From positions 78,002 through 142,001 of the forward strand of contig JAYNQW010000007.1 of assembly GCA_038114465.1 (NCBI GenBank): 64,000 nt of DNA, read 5' to 3'. This DNA is from CALINB01 sp938045325 (lineage in GTDB: Bacteria; Pseudomonadota; Alphaproteobacteria; Rhodospirillales; CALINB01). A model generated the notes under the pieces. It was given only the letters and a program-made list of their open reading frames with translations, ran no database searches and had not been told where the DNA came from. A program made the translations under genes and the position numbers. Of this stretch, positions 9,227 to 18,416 are shown piece by piece. The number at the start of each line of letters is the position of its first letter. Within the stretch, counting starts at the first letter, position 1.

Positions 9227-10587
9227 CCGATCCTCAAGTTGCCCTCCTCATGCTCGGCTCATTCGTACTAACGATCCTTTTGGGTTTTCCGATTTGCTTT
9301 ACCCTGATCGGCATGGGCGTCGGTTTCGGTTATTACTATTATTACGATGCCGAGCGCATGGCGGAAATCGGCGTCTCTCTTTTCGACAATCAAGTATTCG
9401 ACCTTTTGGTCAACCGGACGTACTCCGTCATCTCCAACGATATCCTGACCGCCGTGCCGATGTTCCTATTCATGGGCTACATCCTTGAGCGCGCAAACAT
9501 CATTGACCGGTTGTTTTTCAGCCTGCAGGCCGCCGCCCGTCACATGCCTGGGTCCATGGCCGTCGCCGCACTTGCCACCTGCGCGATGTTTTCGACAGCG
9601 ACCGGCATCATCGGTGCCGTCGTCACGCTCATGGGTTTGCTCGCGTTTCCCGCCATGTTGAAAGCCCGTTACGACACCAGTTTCTCGGCAGGCGTCATTT
9701 GCGCCGGCGGCTGTCTCGGCATTCTCATTCCGCCAAGTATCATGCTGATCGTTTATTCCGTGGCTGCAGGCGTCTCACCAGTGAAACTCTACGCCGGCGC
9801 CTTGATTCCTGGCTTCATGCTTGCGGGCCTCTACATGATCTACGTCGTCGGGCGCACCATGATCAATCCGTCACTCGCGCCTAAGCCGAAAGAAGAGGAT
9901 GCCCGGGAAATTCTCGGCAACAGCGTCATATTATCCTTGCTCACATCCTTCTTCCCGCTGGCCGTTCTAATCCTTCTCGTGCTCGGTGCGATCCTCTTCG
10001 GTTGGGCGACGCCGACGGAAGCTGCCGCCACCGGCGTTATGGGCGCTATTCTTCTGGCGATTTGTTACCGCGCCATGACTTGGGACCGTTTACGCGAGTC
10101 GATCTATCTTACGGCGCGCACATCCGCCATGGTCTGTTGGCTCTTTATCGGGTCCTGGACGTTTTCGTCCGTGTTTGCCCTCCTTGGCGGACACAATTTG
10201 ATTGAATCGTTCGTGCTTTCCCTGCAACTCTCGCCATTAACATTTCTGATCATGGCGCAACTCATCATCTTCCTGCTCGGCTGGCCGCTCGAGTGGTCGG
10301 AAATCATCATTATCTTCGTGCCGATCTTCCTGCCGATGCTACCGCACTTCGGCATCGATCCGTTATTCTTCGGCATTCTGGTTGCGCTAAACCTGCAGAC
10401 GTCTTTTCTGACGCCGCCAATGGCGATGTCGGCGTATTATCTCAAAGGGGTTGCTCCACCCCATGTGAAATTGATCGAGATCTTTAAAGGCTCGATGCCG
10501 TTCTTGATGATGGTCTTTCTCGCAATGATTATTTTGTACGTATTCCCGCAGATTGCCCTCTGGCTGCCGAAGGTCATCTATCAATAA
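9223..10587 (+). CDS. TRAP transporter large permease, DctM family
   Basis: A 454-aa, roughly 12-helix sodium-coupled transport subunit of the ion transporter superfamily. Typical features are the N-terminal LLGFPICFTLIGMGVGFG segment, the TATGIIGAVVTLMGLLAFPAML region, GCLGILIPPSIMLIVYSV (the hairpin around the substrate/ion site), and a second inverted-repeat hairpin near LQTSFLTPPMAMSAYYLKG. It forms an operon with dctP and dctQ, and its last base is shared with the amidase start, placing the transported compound and the amidase in one expression unit. Confidence 0.93.
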   Translation: MTDPQVALLMLGSFVLTILLGFPICFTLIGMGVGFGYYYYYDAERMAEIGVSLFDNQVFDLLVNRTYSVISNDILTAVPMFLFMGYILERANIIDRLFFSLQAAARHMPGSMAVAALATCAMFSTATGIIGAVVTLMGLLAFPAMLKARYDTSFSAGVICAGGCLGILIPPSIMLIVYSVAAGVSPVKLYAGALIPGFMLAGLYMIYVVGRTMINPSLAPKPKEEDAREILGNSVILSLLTSFFPLAVLILLVLGAILFGWATPTEAAATGVMGAILLAICYRAMTWDRLRESIYLTARTSAMVCWLFIGSWTFSSVFALLGGHNLIESFVLSLQLSPLTFLIMAQLIIFLLGWPLEWSEIIIIFVPIFLPMLPHFGIDPLFFGILVALNLQTSFLTPPMAMSAYYLKGVAPPHVKLIEIFKGSMPFLMMVFLAMIILYVFPQIALWLPKVIYQ

Positions 10588-11948
10588 TGACGAAAACCGA
10601 CGCGACATATGCTGATCTGAGTGCCGCCGATGCCGCAAGGCATTTGGCTGCAGGCGAATTGACTTCGGAAGAGTTGGTCAGGGCCTGCATCGAACGCATC
10701 GAAGAAAAAGAGCCAACCGTACAGGCTTGGCAGGCGTTCGACCCCGAGTTCGCCCTGATGCAGGCCAAGGAAGCAGATCGTATCTGGGCCGCCCATGAAG
10801 CGATGGGCCCACTCCATGGCGTGCCCATCGGCATTAAGGACATAATCGACACCGTTAGTTTTCCGACTGAAAACGGCAGTGCATTACATGCCGGCCGCCA
10901 ACCCATCGAGGATGCCTTCGTGGTATCGCTTTTACGTCAGGCGGGTGCCGTTATCATGGGAAAAACCGTGACCACGGAATTTGCAACTTATAAGCCCGGG
11001 AAAACCCGCAACCCGCATAACCCGGATCATACCCCCGGTGGCTCATCAAGCGGATCGGCGGCTGCCGTTGCGTGCGGTATGGTGCCCGCAGCCCTCGGTT
11101 CACAAACCAACGGTTCTGTAATCCGCCCCGCTTCCTATTGCGGCGTGTTTGGTTTCAAACCGAGCCACGGCCTGATTTCACGTACCGGTACGCTTGAATT
11201 GTCACCCGCTCTCGACACCCTCGGCGTTCTCGCGCGTTCGATCGAAGATCTCGGCCTCGTGGCGTCTATTCTCATGGCCTATGACGCAAACGACCCGGAC
11301 ATGCAGCCGCACGCGACCCCGACGCTTGCCGAGACAGCCTTATCCGAACCGCCGGTTGAACCGGATTTTGTTTTTATGAAAACCCCGGTGTGGGGCGAGC
11401 TCGAACAAACGGCGCAAGAAGCCTACGAAGAACTTAAGGATGCGTTGGGTCAACAGTGTACCGAGGACGAACTGCCGACACCGTTCGAGGACGCTTGGCG
11501 GTGGCATAAAACCATTATGCACGCCGATATTGCCTGCCGGTTCCATGGCCTCTATGAAGAAAACAAACTCGGTCTCAGCGAAAAATTCATCGAAATTATC
11601 GAAAGCGGCCGCACGTTTTCCGCCGTCGATTATGTCGCCGCCCACGAATGGCGTGAACGGCTCAACCTCGGCATCAATGCGGTATTTGAAGAGTTCGATG
11701 CCATTGTCACACCTGCCGTCACCGGCGAAGCGCCCAAAGGGATTGAGCGCACCGGCAGCCCCACCTGCAACACTCTATGGACCTATCTCGGCTTACCGTG
11801 TGTGACTTTGCCGTTGCTCGAAGGAGAAAACGGGCTACCCATCGGCGTTCAGCTTGTCGGTAAAAAGGGAAATGATGCCCGCTTACTACGCACCGCAAAA
11901 TGGCTCACGGATAAACTTGCGTCGGATTTGGAAGCGGAGGCGGCATAA
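10587..11948 (+). CDS. Amidase-signature hydrolase linked to the TRAP transporter
   Basis: A 453-aa cytoplasmic amidase-signature enzyme that hydrolyses C-N amide bonds through a Ser-cisSer-Lys triad. All three are visible: the lysine in VPIGIKDIIDT, the cis-serine in the GGSSSGSAAA loop, and the nucleophile region QTNGSVIRPASYCG, followed by FGFKPSHGLIS. It is not GatA: the length and the absence of gatB/gatC neighbours argue against that. Its ATG overlaps the dctM stop (TAATGA), so the substrate is probably an imported amide or its carboxylate product. The substrate itself is unknown. Confidence 0.9.
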   Translation: MTKTDATYADLSAADAARHLAAGELTSEELVRACIERIEEKEPTVQAWQAFDPEFALMQAKEADRIWAAHEAMGPLHGVPIGIKDIIDTVSFPTENGSALHAGRQPIEDAFVVSLLRQAGAVIMGKTVTTEFATYKPGKTRNPHNPDHTPGGSSSGSAAAVACGMVPAALGSQTNGSVIRPASYCGVFGFKPSHGLISRTGTLELSPALDTLGVLARSIEDLGLVASILMAYDANDPDMQPHATPTLAETALSEPPVEPDFVFMKTPVWGELEQTAQEAYEELKDALGQQCTEDELPTPFEDAWRWHKTIMHADIACRFHGLYEENKLGLSEKFIEIIESGRTFSAVDYVAAHEWRERLNLGINAVFEEFDAIVTPAVTGEAPKGIERTGSPTCNTLWTYLGLPCVTLPLLEGENGLPIGVQLVGKKGNDARLLRTAKWLTDKLASDLEAEAA

Positions 11949-12163
11949 TGATCAATAAAATTTTCGCTCCCTTTTCTCTCACCCTGCTTGCCGTATTTAT
12001 GGCGATCATCTTGATTTACGTGCCGCGCATCGAGCTCATCATTATCACCGTCGGGTGCGTTGCCATGGCGGCATACGATTTTTGGCGCTCGTTTCAACCC
12101 GGCGGCGATGCGTACGAAAACACCAACAATGATGCCGATAACGACCCGGCAACAAAACAATAG
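11948..12163 (+). CDS. Small two-helix membrane protein at the end of the TRAP-amidase operon
   Basis: A 71-aa protein whose ATG shares a base with the amidase stop. Residues about 5-25 and 28-46 are hydrophobic and would form two short membrane helices; the tail (NTNNDADNDPATKQ) is polar and probably disordered. I do not recognise a family. Its position suggests an accessory to the transporter or simply a co-transcribed envelope protein. It ends one base before the convergent xerD stop. Confidence 0.65.
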   Translation: MINKIFAPFSLTLLAVFMAIILIYVPRIELIIITVGCVAMAAYDFWRSFQPGGDAYENTNNDADNDPATKQ

Positions 12164-13123
12164 TTATTTTTTTGTGTTTGCGAGCGGGTGATGGTTTTGC
12201 ACCAACGCCTTTAAGCGCTCATCCAACACGTGCGTGTAAATTTGAGTCGTAGCGATATCGGCGTGCCCCAACAGCTGCTGCAAGGAACGTAAATCCGCAC
12301 CGTTTGCCAACAAATGAGATGCGAACGAATGGCGCAGTACATGCGGCGACACCCGCGCCGGATTGAGCCCAGCCTCGATAGCGAGTTCCTTGAGGATTTG
12401 CGCAAACCGTGCCCGCGTGAGGTGCCCTTGTTTGGCACGTGAAGGAAACAGCCATTTTGATTCCGGTTTGTTTTTTTTACTTTCGCTTATTTTGTAACCG
12501 GGAATAAATTGTGGACGCACATCCCGGTACTCGGCAATTGCCCGACTGGCCGGACCACCGAGCGGCACCATGCGTTCCTTACCGCCCTTGCCTCGAATGA
12601 CCAGCATTTGATCTTCCTGCGTTAAAGCGGTCATGGGCATGCCAACCAACTCCGAAACCCGCAAACCGGTCGCATATAAAATTTCGAGCAAGGCGCGCAA
12701 GCGGAAGCCCTCAGGGCCGCCATGGCCGTTCGCAGTTTCCAATAGGGTTTCGACTTCCGCTTCATTCAGATATTTCGGTAGCGGGCGGCCCAACCGCGGG
12801 CTGTCGATAGTTGTACACGGATTATCTTCACGCAGGCCTTCACTCACTAAAAATTTAAAAAACTGCCGCAATGCGGATAAATGCTGCGCACTTGTCCCCG
12901 GTGCCATGCCACGCGAGGATAACTGCGTAAAATATTTCCGGATCATCGGTGTGTCGGCTTTCTCCGGATCGCGCTTTCGCACCATCGTAAAAGCCGTGAA
13001 ATTGGCAAGGTCGCGGCGATAGGATTCGAGTGTGTTGACCGCTGCGCCCCGTTCAGCAGCCAGCATATCGAGAAACATCTCGATGGTTCGCGATACGGTT
13101 AATTCGGTTTTACGGCGGCCCAT
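12164..13123 (-). CDS. xerD: Site-specific tyrosine recombinase XerD
   Basis: XerD, with XerC, resolves chromosome dimers at dif during division. The start is taken at the ATG giving MGRRKTELTV (319 aa), since an upstream in-frame TTG adds only six residues. A SAM-like N-terminal core-binding domain (about 10-95) precedes the catalytic domain. The active-site set is intact: Arg155, the lysine of GKGGKER near 179, His261-x-x-Arg264, His287 in LGHADI and the nucleophile Tyr296. A lysine-rich insert (KISESKKNKPESK) sits near residue 215. The chromosomal setting and lack of phage genes favour XerD over an integrase. Confidence 0.93.
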   Translation of the reverse strand: MGRRKTELTVSRTIEMFLDMLAAERGAAVNTLESYRRDLANFTAFTMVRKRDPEKADTPMIRKYFTQLSSRGMAPGTSAQHLSALRQFFKFLVSEGLREDNPCTTIDSPRLGRPLPKYLNEAEVETLLETANGHGGPEGFRLRALLEILYATGLRVSELVGMPMTALTQEDQMLVIRGKGGKERMVPLGGPASRAIAEYRDVRPQFIPGYKISESKKNKPESKWLFPSRAKQGHLTRARFAQILKELAIEAGLNPARVSPHVLRHSFASHLLANGADLRSLQQLLGHADIATTQIYTHVLDERLKALVQNHHPLANTKK

Positions 13124-13148
13124 AAGCTCAAGGCCTCTCAATTAAAAA

Positions 13149-14945
13149 TTAAATGCCCTCGGCGACGGCGGCCTCAATGGCAAGCAAACGAGCCTCTTTG
13201 GCCAACCCGATTTGCTCAAAGCTTTTCATGACATGGCTCAAGACGATCGGGTCTGCGTCGACTGTGCCGCTATTGCCAAGTGCCAGTAAATTTAACAGCA
13301 AGGCCTCACCGAAGCGCCCACTGTCCGACGCTTCCTGCATGCGATGCCAATAGGCCGGATGGGGCATGGCCACCGTAAGGCGCTGCGGCCCCTTCAAGAG
13401 CAATTCCCATATATCCTTCGGCACCGGATCACCGAGAGATTCGAACAACGTAAATAATAAAGCGGCTTTCTCGCGCGCACCCTCTTTACTTTTGATGCCT
13501 TGCCACCAGGATTCCAACTCTTGCAAATTCCAGCCCTGAGCCTGGTGCGACCCGGAAAGGCGCGCCAACGGCATTAAGTTCGCCAACATACCCTGGGCCG
13601 CCTTACTAAAGAGGGCGCTGGCCCGGATCGCTGAAAACCAAACCCGGACGGCGTCTTCATTTTTCAAGATCAAAAATGCCCGGATCGATTCCGGAGCGAA
13701 CCATAAAAGTTCATTCGACGGAGTGATGGTTTTCAAAATCGGCTCAAACACGCGCACCGTCGAAAGATAGCGGCCGCCCTGACGTGCCAAGGACATCGCT
13801 TTAGCGACCGCCTCGGCTTTGGCATGAGCGACAGTTTGCACGAGGGCCGTTCGATATAATAGCGCACGGCTTAGCGGTCCGCTTTCCGCCTCGGCCTTGC
13901 TGAGCGGATTTGCGAGCTCTTCTTCGGTGAACACGATACTGGTATAGAGTTGGCGAAGCGTATCCGTTTTTAACGCCCCTGCCGCTTCGGCCCGCTCGGC
14001 CGCTTCAAGGCGAATTTTAACGGATGCATTAGGACTGACGGCAATGGTTCTTAAGATCACCGGTTTATTTGAGGAAACCACATCGGCCGGCAGTTGCGCC
14101 TTGGCGACACGCGCCATCGCTAAATGCAAGGGCGTCGGTTGCGGCATATTTTTTATTTTTACCGCCTGGCCACCGGCAAGCGCATCGACGATCGAAAAGA
14201 AAACTTCGTCCTTTTCGCCGAGTTCGCGCAACAATGATACACCAAGCTGCGCTTTTCCTTTTTCACCGGCCAAAGCCTGACAAAAAATAAACATTTTTTG
14301 CCAATACACGTCATTTTGAGCGGCAATTTGCCGGGTGGCCAAGGCACAGGCCCGCGCATTATCGTTCGACAGCAACCGCAGGTCCGCTTCGGCACGCGCA
14401 ACTTGCGGAAACTGATGCCGTGCCGGCGTCACGTTAAGCAACGCATTCGCCGACTTTAAATCACCCATTTCCGTGAGCAGCTGAATACGTAGCGCAACCA
14501 AACTGCCGGGCTTCGATTGTCCCCGTTCAAGGGCTGCCCGAGTTAATAACAACCGCTGCATCAACCGGCGCATAACATCGGATGCTGCATTGACCGGCAG
14601 GCGTTTCATCATCCGGTCAATAGACCAACGGCTGATACCTTCCCATATTGTCGGTTTAAAACCGCCCTCTTCTTCAGTTAGTGTTCCAACCGTATCGGGA
14701 TCAATAACCGTGAGCGTGTCGACTTGAACTTCTTGACCGCTAATGCGCGATCGCGCCGCGCCGCCAGTTGCCGGTTCTTGTGATTCATCTGATTCGCTTT
14801 GCGAGGGGTTTAACCGAACCGGTCCCTGCTCCGAAGCCGGATCATCCTGCGCGATGGCAATACTGGCGGTCATCACGCCGGACGCCGTGAGAAAAACCAG
14901 CAGGCAACAGCGGGCTAAAAAAGAATTAGCGGGGTAAACGGTCAT
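13149..14945 (-). CDS. Exported 598-aa alpha-helical protein of unknown function
   Basis: The reading frame is open further upstream, but the likely start is the ATG at 14945-14943, giving MTVYPANSFLAR followed by a signal peptide that ends SIAIAQ. The first 90 mature residues are acidic and low-complexity. The rest is rich in Ala, Leu, Arg and Glu in helical-hairpin patterns, suggesting TPR/SEL1-like solenoid structure, though I cannot define repeats with confidence. It overlaps the preceding 46-aa gene by 20 bases. A homologous two-gene arrangement upstream of aroK is familiar in Rhodospirillaceae, but no function is known to me. Confidence 0.75.
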   Translation of the reverse strand: MTVYPANSFLARCCLLVFLTASGVMTASIAIAQDDPASEQGPVRLNPSQSESDESQEPATGGAARSRISGQEVQVDTLTVIDPDTVGTLTEEEGGFKPTIWEGISRWSIDRMMKRLPVNAASDVMRRLMQRLLLTRAALERGQSKPGSLVALRIQLLTEMGDLKSANALLNVTPARHQFPQVARAEADLRLLSNDNARACALATRQIAAQNDVYWQKMFIFCQALAGEKGKAQLGVSLLRELGEKDEVFFSIVDALAGGQAVKIKNMPQPTPLHLAMARVAKAQLPADVVSSNKPVILRTIAVSPNASVKIRLEAAERAEAAGALKTDTLRQLYTSIVFTEEELANPLSKAEAESGPLSRALLYRTALVQTVAHAKAEAVAKAMSLARQGGRYLSTVRVFEPILKTITPSNELLWFAPESIRAFLILKNEDAVRVWFSAIRASALFSKAAQGMLANLMPLARLSGSHQAQGWNLQELESWWQGIKSKEGAREKAALLFTLFESLGDPVPKDIWELLLKGPQRLTVAMPHPAYWHRMQEASDSGRFGEALLLNLLALGNSGTVDADPIVLSHVMKSFEQIGLAKEARLLAIEAAVAEGI

Positions 14946-15066
14946 CGGGAATGACTTTTTCAATTTTTGCGATCGGCGCGGGAATATCCCAGGCTGCCAG
15001 GAAAACGGCTCCTCCGACAAATATGACGAGCAAAAGCAGCAATACGATTTTGGAGAGACTTCTCAT
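14926..15066 (-). CDS. 46-aa single-helix membrane peptide overlapping the exported protein gene
   Basis: A short gene in a different frame from its neighbour, starting MRSLSKIVLLLLLVIF. Residues 7-25 are a strong membrane helix, followed by AAWDIPAPIAKIEKVIPDD, a proline-containing periplasmic tail ending LPR. The WDIPAP...EKVIPDD pattern looks like a conserved peptide family known from alphaproteobacterial genomes only as hypothetical. Its stop lies inside the first codons of the 598-aa exported protein, so the two are probably translationally coupled and act together at the membrane. No function is known to me. Confidence 0.7.
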   Translation of the reverse strand: MRSLSKIVLLLLLVIFVGGAVFLAAWDIPAPIAKIEKVIPDDRLPR

Positions 15067-15298
15067 ACGAGTGGCAGCCTATGCGGGAATGATTAAAACA
15101 GCGCTAATAAACGAATGCGAGGAGTTGTAATGTGCCAAGACGACATCGCCAAGGGATTATGCTAGTTTTCAATTGTGACAATTTTTTGGCAGTTTATCGG
15201 CTTGTATCAAGGCTTTCAACGGCTCGCCTTGGAGGCACGCCTACTGTTTTCGGCACGATCTGCCCAAGATTCGCGTGTAATATGACCCAGGACCGGCC

Positions 15299-15847
15299 AT
15301 GGAACAAAAATTAATGATAGACCGGCCCCTCATTCTGGTTGGTTTGATGGGTGCGGGAAAGACCAGCGTCGGGCGCCGCTTGGCCAAGCGCTTGAACCTG
15401 CCTTTCTGTGATGCCGATGAAGAAATCGTCAAAGCCGCAGGCTGCTCTATTGAGGATATCTTTGAACTCTATGGCGAAGGGGCATTTCGCGATGGTGAAC
15501 GTAAGGTCATCATACGCCTGTTGGACAAATCTCCTAAGGTGTTGGCGACGGGCGGCGGCGCCTTCATCGACGATACCGCCCGCAAAGCCATCAAGGAAAA
15601 CGGCATTTCGATTTGGTTGCGCGTACCCCTTGATACATTGGTCATGCGAACCGAAAACCGCGGCGGGCGGCCACTATTGAAAGATCAAGACGTTCCCGCG
15701 ACATTGAAAACTTTAATGGAAAAGAGATATCCCATATATGAAACGGCGGATATCGTAATTGACGCCGTCGGCGACACACCGGACGACACCGCTGAAGCCA
15801 TTATCAAAGAGCTGGAACGCTATTTAAGCCAATCAAGGACTCAGTAA
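15299..15847 (+). CDS. aroK: Shikimate kinase
   Basis: AroK phosphorylates shikimate at O3 with ATP, step five of chorismate synthesis. The 182-aa protein has Walker A GLMGAGKTS at about residues 15-23, the shikimate-binding DADEEI segment, GEGAFRDGE with the conserved Phe-Arg, the GGGAF motif, and the lid arginine region NRGGRPLL. An AGGA-like ribosome site lies just before the ATG. It is followed 11 bases later by aroB, the common alphaproteobacterial aroKB pair. Confidence 0.96.
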   Translation: MEQKLMIDRPLILVGLMGAGKTSVGRRLAKRLNLPFCDADEEIVKAAGCSIEDIFELYGEGAFRDGERKVIIRLLDKSPKVLATGGGAFIDDTARKAIKENGISIWLRVPLDTLVMRTENRGGRPLLKDQDVPATLKTLMEKRYPIYETADIVIDAVGDTPDDTAEAIIKELERYLSQSRTQ

Positions 15848-15858
15848 CGGAACAAATT

Positions 15859-17010
15859 ATGACGAACGCGCCTTCAAAAACTGTATCGAACTCAAACGGT
15901 CATACCGTTACCGTCCGTGTCGATCTCGGCGAGCGCAGTTACGATATTTTGATTGGTGAGAATTTATTGGATAACGCCGGTGCGGTTATTACCGAAATTC
16001 TTCGTCAGCCCCGCGTCATCGTGATTACCGACAGCAATGTTGCCTCTTTACATCTGCCTGCTTTGGAGACGTCTTTGTCTAAAGCCGGGATCGAGACTCA
16101 TAGCATTATCCTGCCGGCCGGCGAACAAACCAAAGATTTTGCACATCTCGCCGGCCTCTTGGATCAATGCCTCGATGCCCGTATTGCCCGAGACACCACA
16201 TTGATTGCATTGGGTGGCGGCGTGATTGGCGATATTACCGGTTTTGCCGCGGCCATCGCTTTACGCGGGATCGATTTTATTCAGATCCCGACAACCTTGC
16301 TTGCCCAAGTCGACAGCTCCGTCGGCGGCAAAACCGGTATCAACACCAAGCACGGCAAGAACCTCGTCGGTGCTTTTCATCAACCGGCCCTCGTGCTGGC
16401 CGATGTTGCGACACTTGATACGTTGCCCGAACGGGAAATTCGGGCCGGATACGGCGAAGTCGTGAAATACGGATTGATCAATGATGCCCCGTTTTTTAAT
16501 TGGCTCGAAAAGAACGGTCCCGCCCTATGCAATGGCGAGCACGCCGCCCGCATTCAAGCTGTCGAAACATGCTGCCGGGCAAAAGCCGCTATCGTGGCCG
16601 CCGATGAACACGAATCCGGCCAACGCGCCTTGCTGAATTTAGGGCATACCTTCGGCCATGCTTTTGAAGCCGAGAGCGGTTATTCCGATAAGCTCTTACA
16701 TGGTGAGGCCGTCGCCATCGGCATGGTCATGGCATTCTCGCTTTCCGGCAAGCTCGGTCTTTGCAACGATGAAGAGACGGCGCGTATCGCGGCACATTTA
16801 AAGGCCGTCAACCTGCCGGCATCGTTGTCAGGCATCGCCGAGCCCTCATGGACACCTGCGCGGCTTTTATCTCATATGAGCCAAGACAAAAAAGTGCTGG
16901 CTGGACAATTAACGTTTATTCTGGCTCGCCGTATCGGCGAAGCCTTTATCAGCCGGGATGTAAAACCCGAAACGGTCCAATCCCTTCTTGAAGAGGCATT
17001 GGCGGCTTAA
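15859..17010 (+). CDS. aroB: 3-dehydroquinate synthase
   Basis: AroB converts DAHP to 3-dehydroquinate using NAD and a divalent metal, step two of the shikimate pathway. The 383-aa protein shows PAGEQTKDF, the NAD loop GGGVIGDITGF, the PTTLLAQVDSSVGGKTGIN signature with its active-site lysine, and metal ligands in RAGYGEVVKYG (Glu), NLGHTFGHAFE and LLHGEAVAIGM. A short N-terminal polar extension (about 15 residues) precedes the core fold. It sits in an operon with aroK. Confidence 0.96.
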   Translation: MTNAPSKTVSNSNGHTVTVRVDLGERSYDILIGENLLDNAGAVITEILRQPRVIVITDSNVASLHLPALETSLSKAGIETHSIILPAGEQTKDFAHLAGLLDQCLDARIARDTTLIALGGGVIGDITGFAAAIALRGIDFIQIPTTLLAQVDSSVGGKTGINTKHGKNLVGAFHQPALVLADVATLDTLPEREIRAGYGEVVKYGLINDAPFFNWLEKNGPALCNGEHAARIQAVETCCRAKAAIVAADEHESGQRALLNLGHTFGHAFEAESGYSDKLLHGEAVAIGMVMAFSLSGKLGLCNDEETARIAAHLKAVNLPASLSGIAEPSWTPARLLSHMSQDKKVLAGQLTFILARRIGEAFISRDVKPETVQSLLEEALAA

Positions 17011-17088
17011 TGCATTGAAGCCCTATGCGCGGTTGCCCGCTTTCTTTAAAATACCGTTTGCTCGCATATTAAATTGGGAGTTAGGCCC

Positions 17089-17541
17089 ATGATGAACCTG
17101 CGGATTATTCCTGATGTTGTCGAGGAATCAACAATCCATGGCTTGAGAGACAATGACTCCGTTCTCGATGGTGCCAACCTTATGGACCGGCACGACATTA
17201 GTGCGGTCGTCATCTTCGATGAGGATGGCAAATTAACGGGTATCGTTACAGAGCGTGATTTGGCCCGGCGTGTCCTTGCCGACGGCCTCGATCCTGAGAC
17301 CACGCCGCTAAGCGATGTCATGACCGACAACCCTGACACCTTATCGCCGGATGATGCCGTGTATGATGCCCTGGAACTCATGCGAACGCGCCGATATCGC
17401 CACCTACCCGTAGTCAAAGAGAGTAAAATCGTCGCGATGGTTTCAATTCGGGATTTATATGAATCGGTTCAAGATGCCCTCGAACAGAGCATGCGCGAAA
17501 CCGAAGCTCTCGTCTTTTCCGGCGATAACAACAATCAATAA
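17089..17541 (+). CDS. Two-CBS-domain protein
   Basis: A small protein (150 aa from the ATG at 17089; GGGAG at 17076-17080 supports this start over the upstream TTG) made of paired CBS motifs. The first spans about 20-75 (DISAVVIFDEDGKLTGIVTERDL), the second about 80-140 (RYRHLPVVKESKIVAMVSIRDL). Such Bateman modules bind adenine nucleotides and sense energy state, but with no attached enzyme the partner is unknown. It is followed 11 bases later by a DUF2889 gene. The last 20 residues form a short charged helix. Confidence 0.88.
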   Translation: MMNLRIIPDVVEESTIHGLRDNDSVLDGANLMDRHDISAVVIFDEDGKLTGIVTERDLARRVLADGLDPETTPLSDVMTDNPDTLSPDDAVYDALELMRTRRYRHLPVVKESKIVAMVSIRDLYESVQDALEQSMRETEALVFSGDNNNQ

Positions 17542-17552
17542 AGGAACCGTCT

Positions 17553-18113
17553 ATGCCTCTTTCAACACCCGTGCCACGCAAACATCTTCATTCCAGAAAT
17601 ATCGAATGCAAAGGGTATGAACGTGAAGATGGCTTGTGGGATATTGAAGCGCACCTTGTCGACAGTAAGACCTATACTTTTGAAAATAAGGAACGGGGAA
17701 CGATTGCCAGCGGCGATCCGGTCCATGACATGTGGATCCGCCTAACCGTCGATGAAGAGCTCACAATTCAAAAGGCCGAAGCCACGACCGATAAGGGGCC
17801 GTTTTCAATTTGCCGCGACGTGAATACTCAATTCAAATTGTTGGAAGGCTTGCAAATTGCACCAGGCTGGCGAAAAGCCGTCTTCGGCAAAATGGGCGGC
17901 ACCCAAGGCTGCACGCATTTAAACGATCTTTTGATCGGCCCCTTGGCGGTGGCTGCATTCCACACAGTCAGCGCGGCTCGGGCCAAACGCAAGGAAAGCG
18001 CCGGGCCCAATCAAAAACCCGCCCTACTTGATTCTTGTCATGCTTTTGCCAGCGACGGGCCGGTCGTGAAACGTGAATGGCCCGAGTTTTACCAGGGCGA
18101 AAACGCCAATTAA
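17553..18113 (+). CDS. DUF2889 family protein
   Basis: A 186-aa cytoplasmic protein recognised as DUF2889 from its pattern: an N-terminal HSRNIECKGYEREDGLWDIEAHL segment, GDPVHDMWIRLTVDEEL, a central APGW and GGTQGCTHL stretch, and a C-terminal LLDSCHAFASDGPVVKREWP. The conserved Cys and His in GCTHL and DSCHA could bind a metal, but this is inference; no biochemical role is known to me. It probably forms a transcript with the CBS protein upstream. Confidence 0.82.
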   Translation: MPLSTPVPRKHLHSRNIECKGYEREDGLWDIEAHLVDSKTYTFENKERGTIASGDPVHDMWIRLTVDEELTIQKAEATTDKGPFSICRDVNTQFKLLEGLQIAPGWRKAVFGKMGGTQGCTHLNDLLIGPLAVAAFHTVSAARAKRKESAGPNQKPALLDSCHAFASDGPVVKREWPEFYQGENAN

Positions 18114-18137
18114 TCGAACGAAAAATCGGAAATGAAC

Positions 18138-18416
18138 TTAGCGCTCGTTGATTTTGTTCGCTAAATTTCCGTGTGCCGCTTTGCTGTGACCTTGTTCGGT
18201 TGACGCTTCACGAAAGTAGATTAAGGCAAATGTTCGAACCGCCGAAGTTCGGCTTGATTTATTTCGAAGCGTTTCGATGTAACTGCAAAGTTGATGCAGG
18301 TTTACATTTTCCCGTTTGCAAATTTCATCGAGCGAGTCCCAAACCTGTTGCTCCAAACGGAGGCTGGTACGGTTTCCGCGTATCGTCACATTGCGGCTTA
18401 TAAGAGCACTGATCAT
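18138..18416 (-). CDS. Ribbon-helix-helix (RHH_4 type) regulator
   Basis: A 92-aa protein with the pattern of the alphaproteobacterial RHH_4 family. It has a beta-strand RNVTIRGNRTSLRLE (about 7-22), a helix WDSLDEICKREN (about 27-38), NLHQLCSYIE, and a C-terminal RTSAVRTFALIYFREA segment. RHH proteins bind DNA as dimers through the strand, usually at inverted repeats. A 16-base palindrome lies about 100 bases upstream of its start. The target genes are unknown. Confidence 0.82.
   Translation of the reverse strand: MISALISRNVTIRGNRTSLRLEQQVWDSLDEICKRENVNLHQLCSYIETLRNKSSRTSAVRTFALIYFREASTEQGHSKAAHGNLANKINER

Noticed and set aside
12164..13123. Phage or island integrase instead of XerD
   Set aside because: Length, motifs and housekeeping neighbours fit XerD. 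No att-like repeats, tRNA junction or phage genes are seen.
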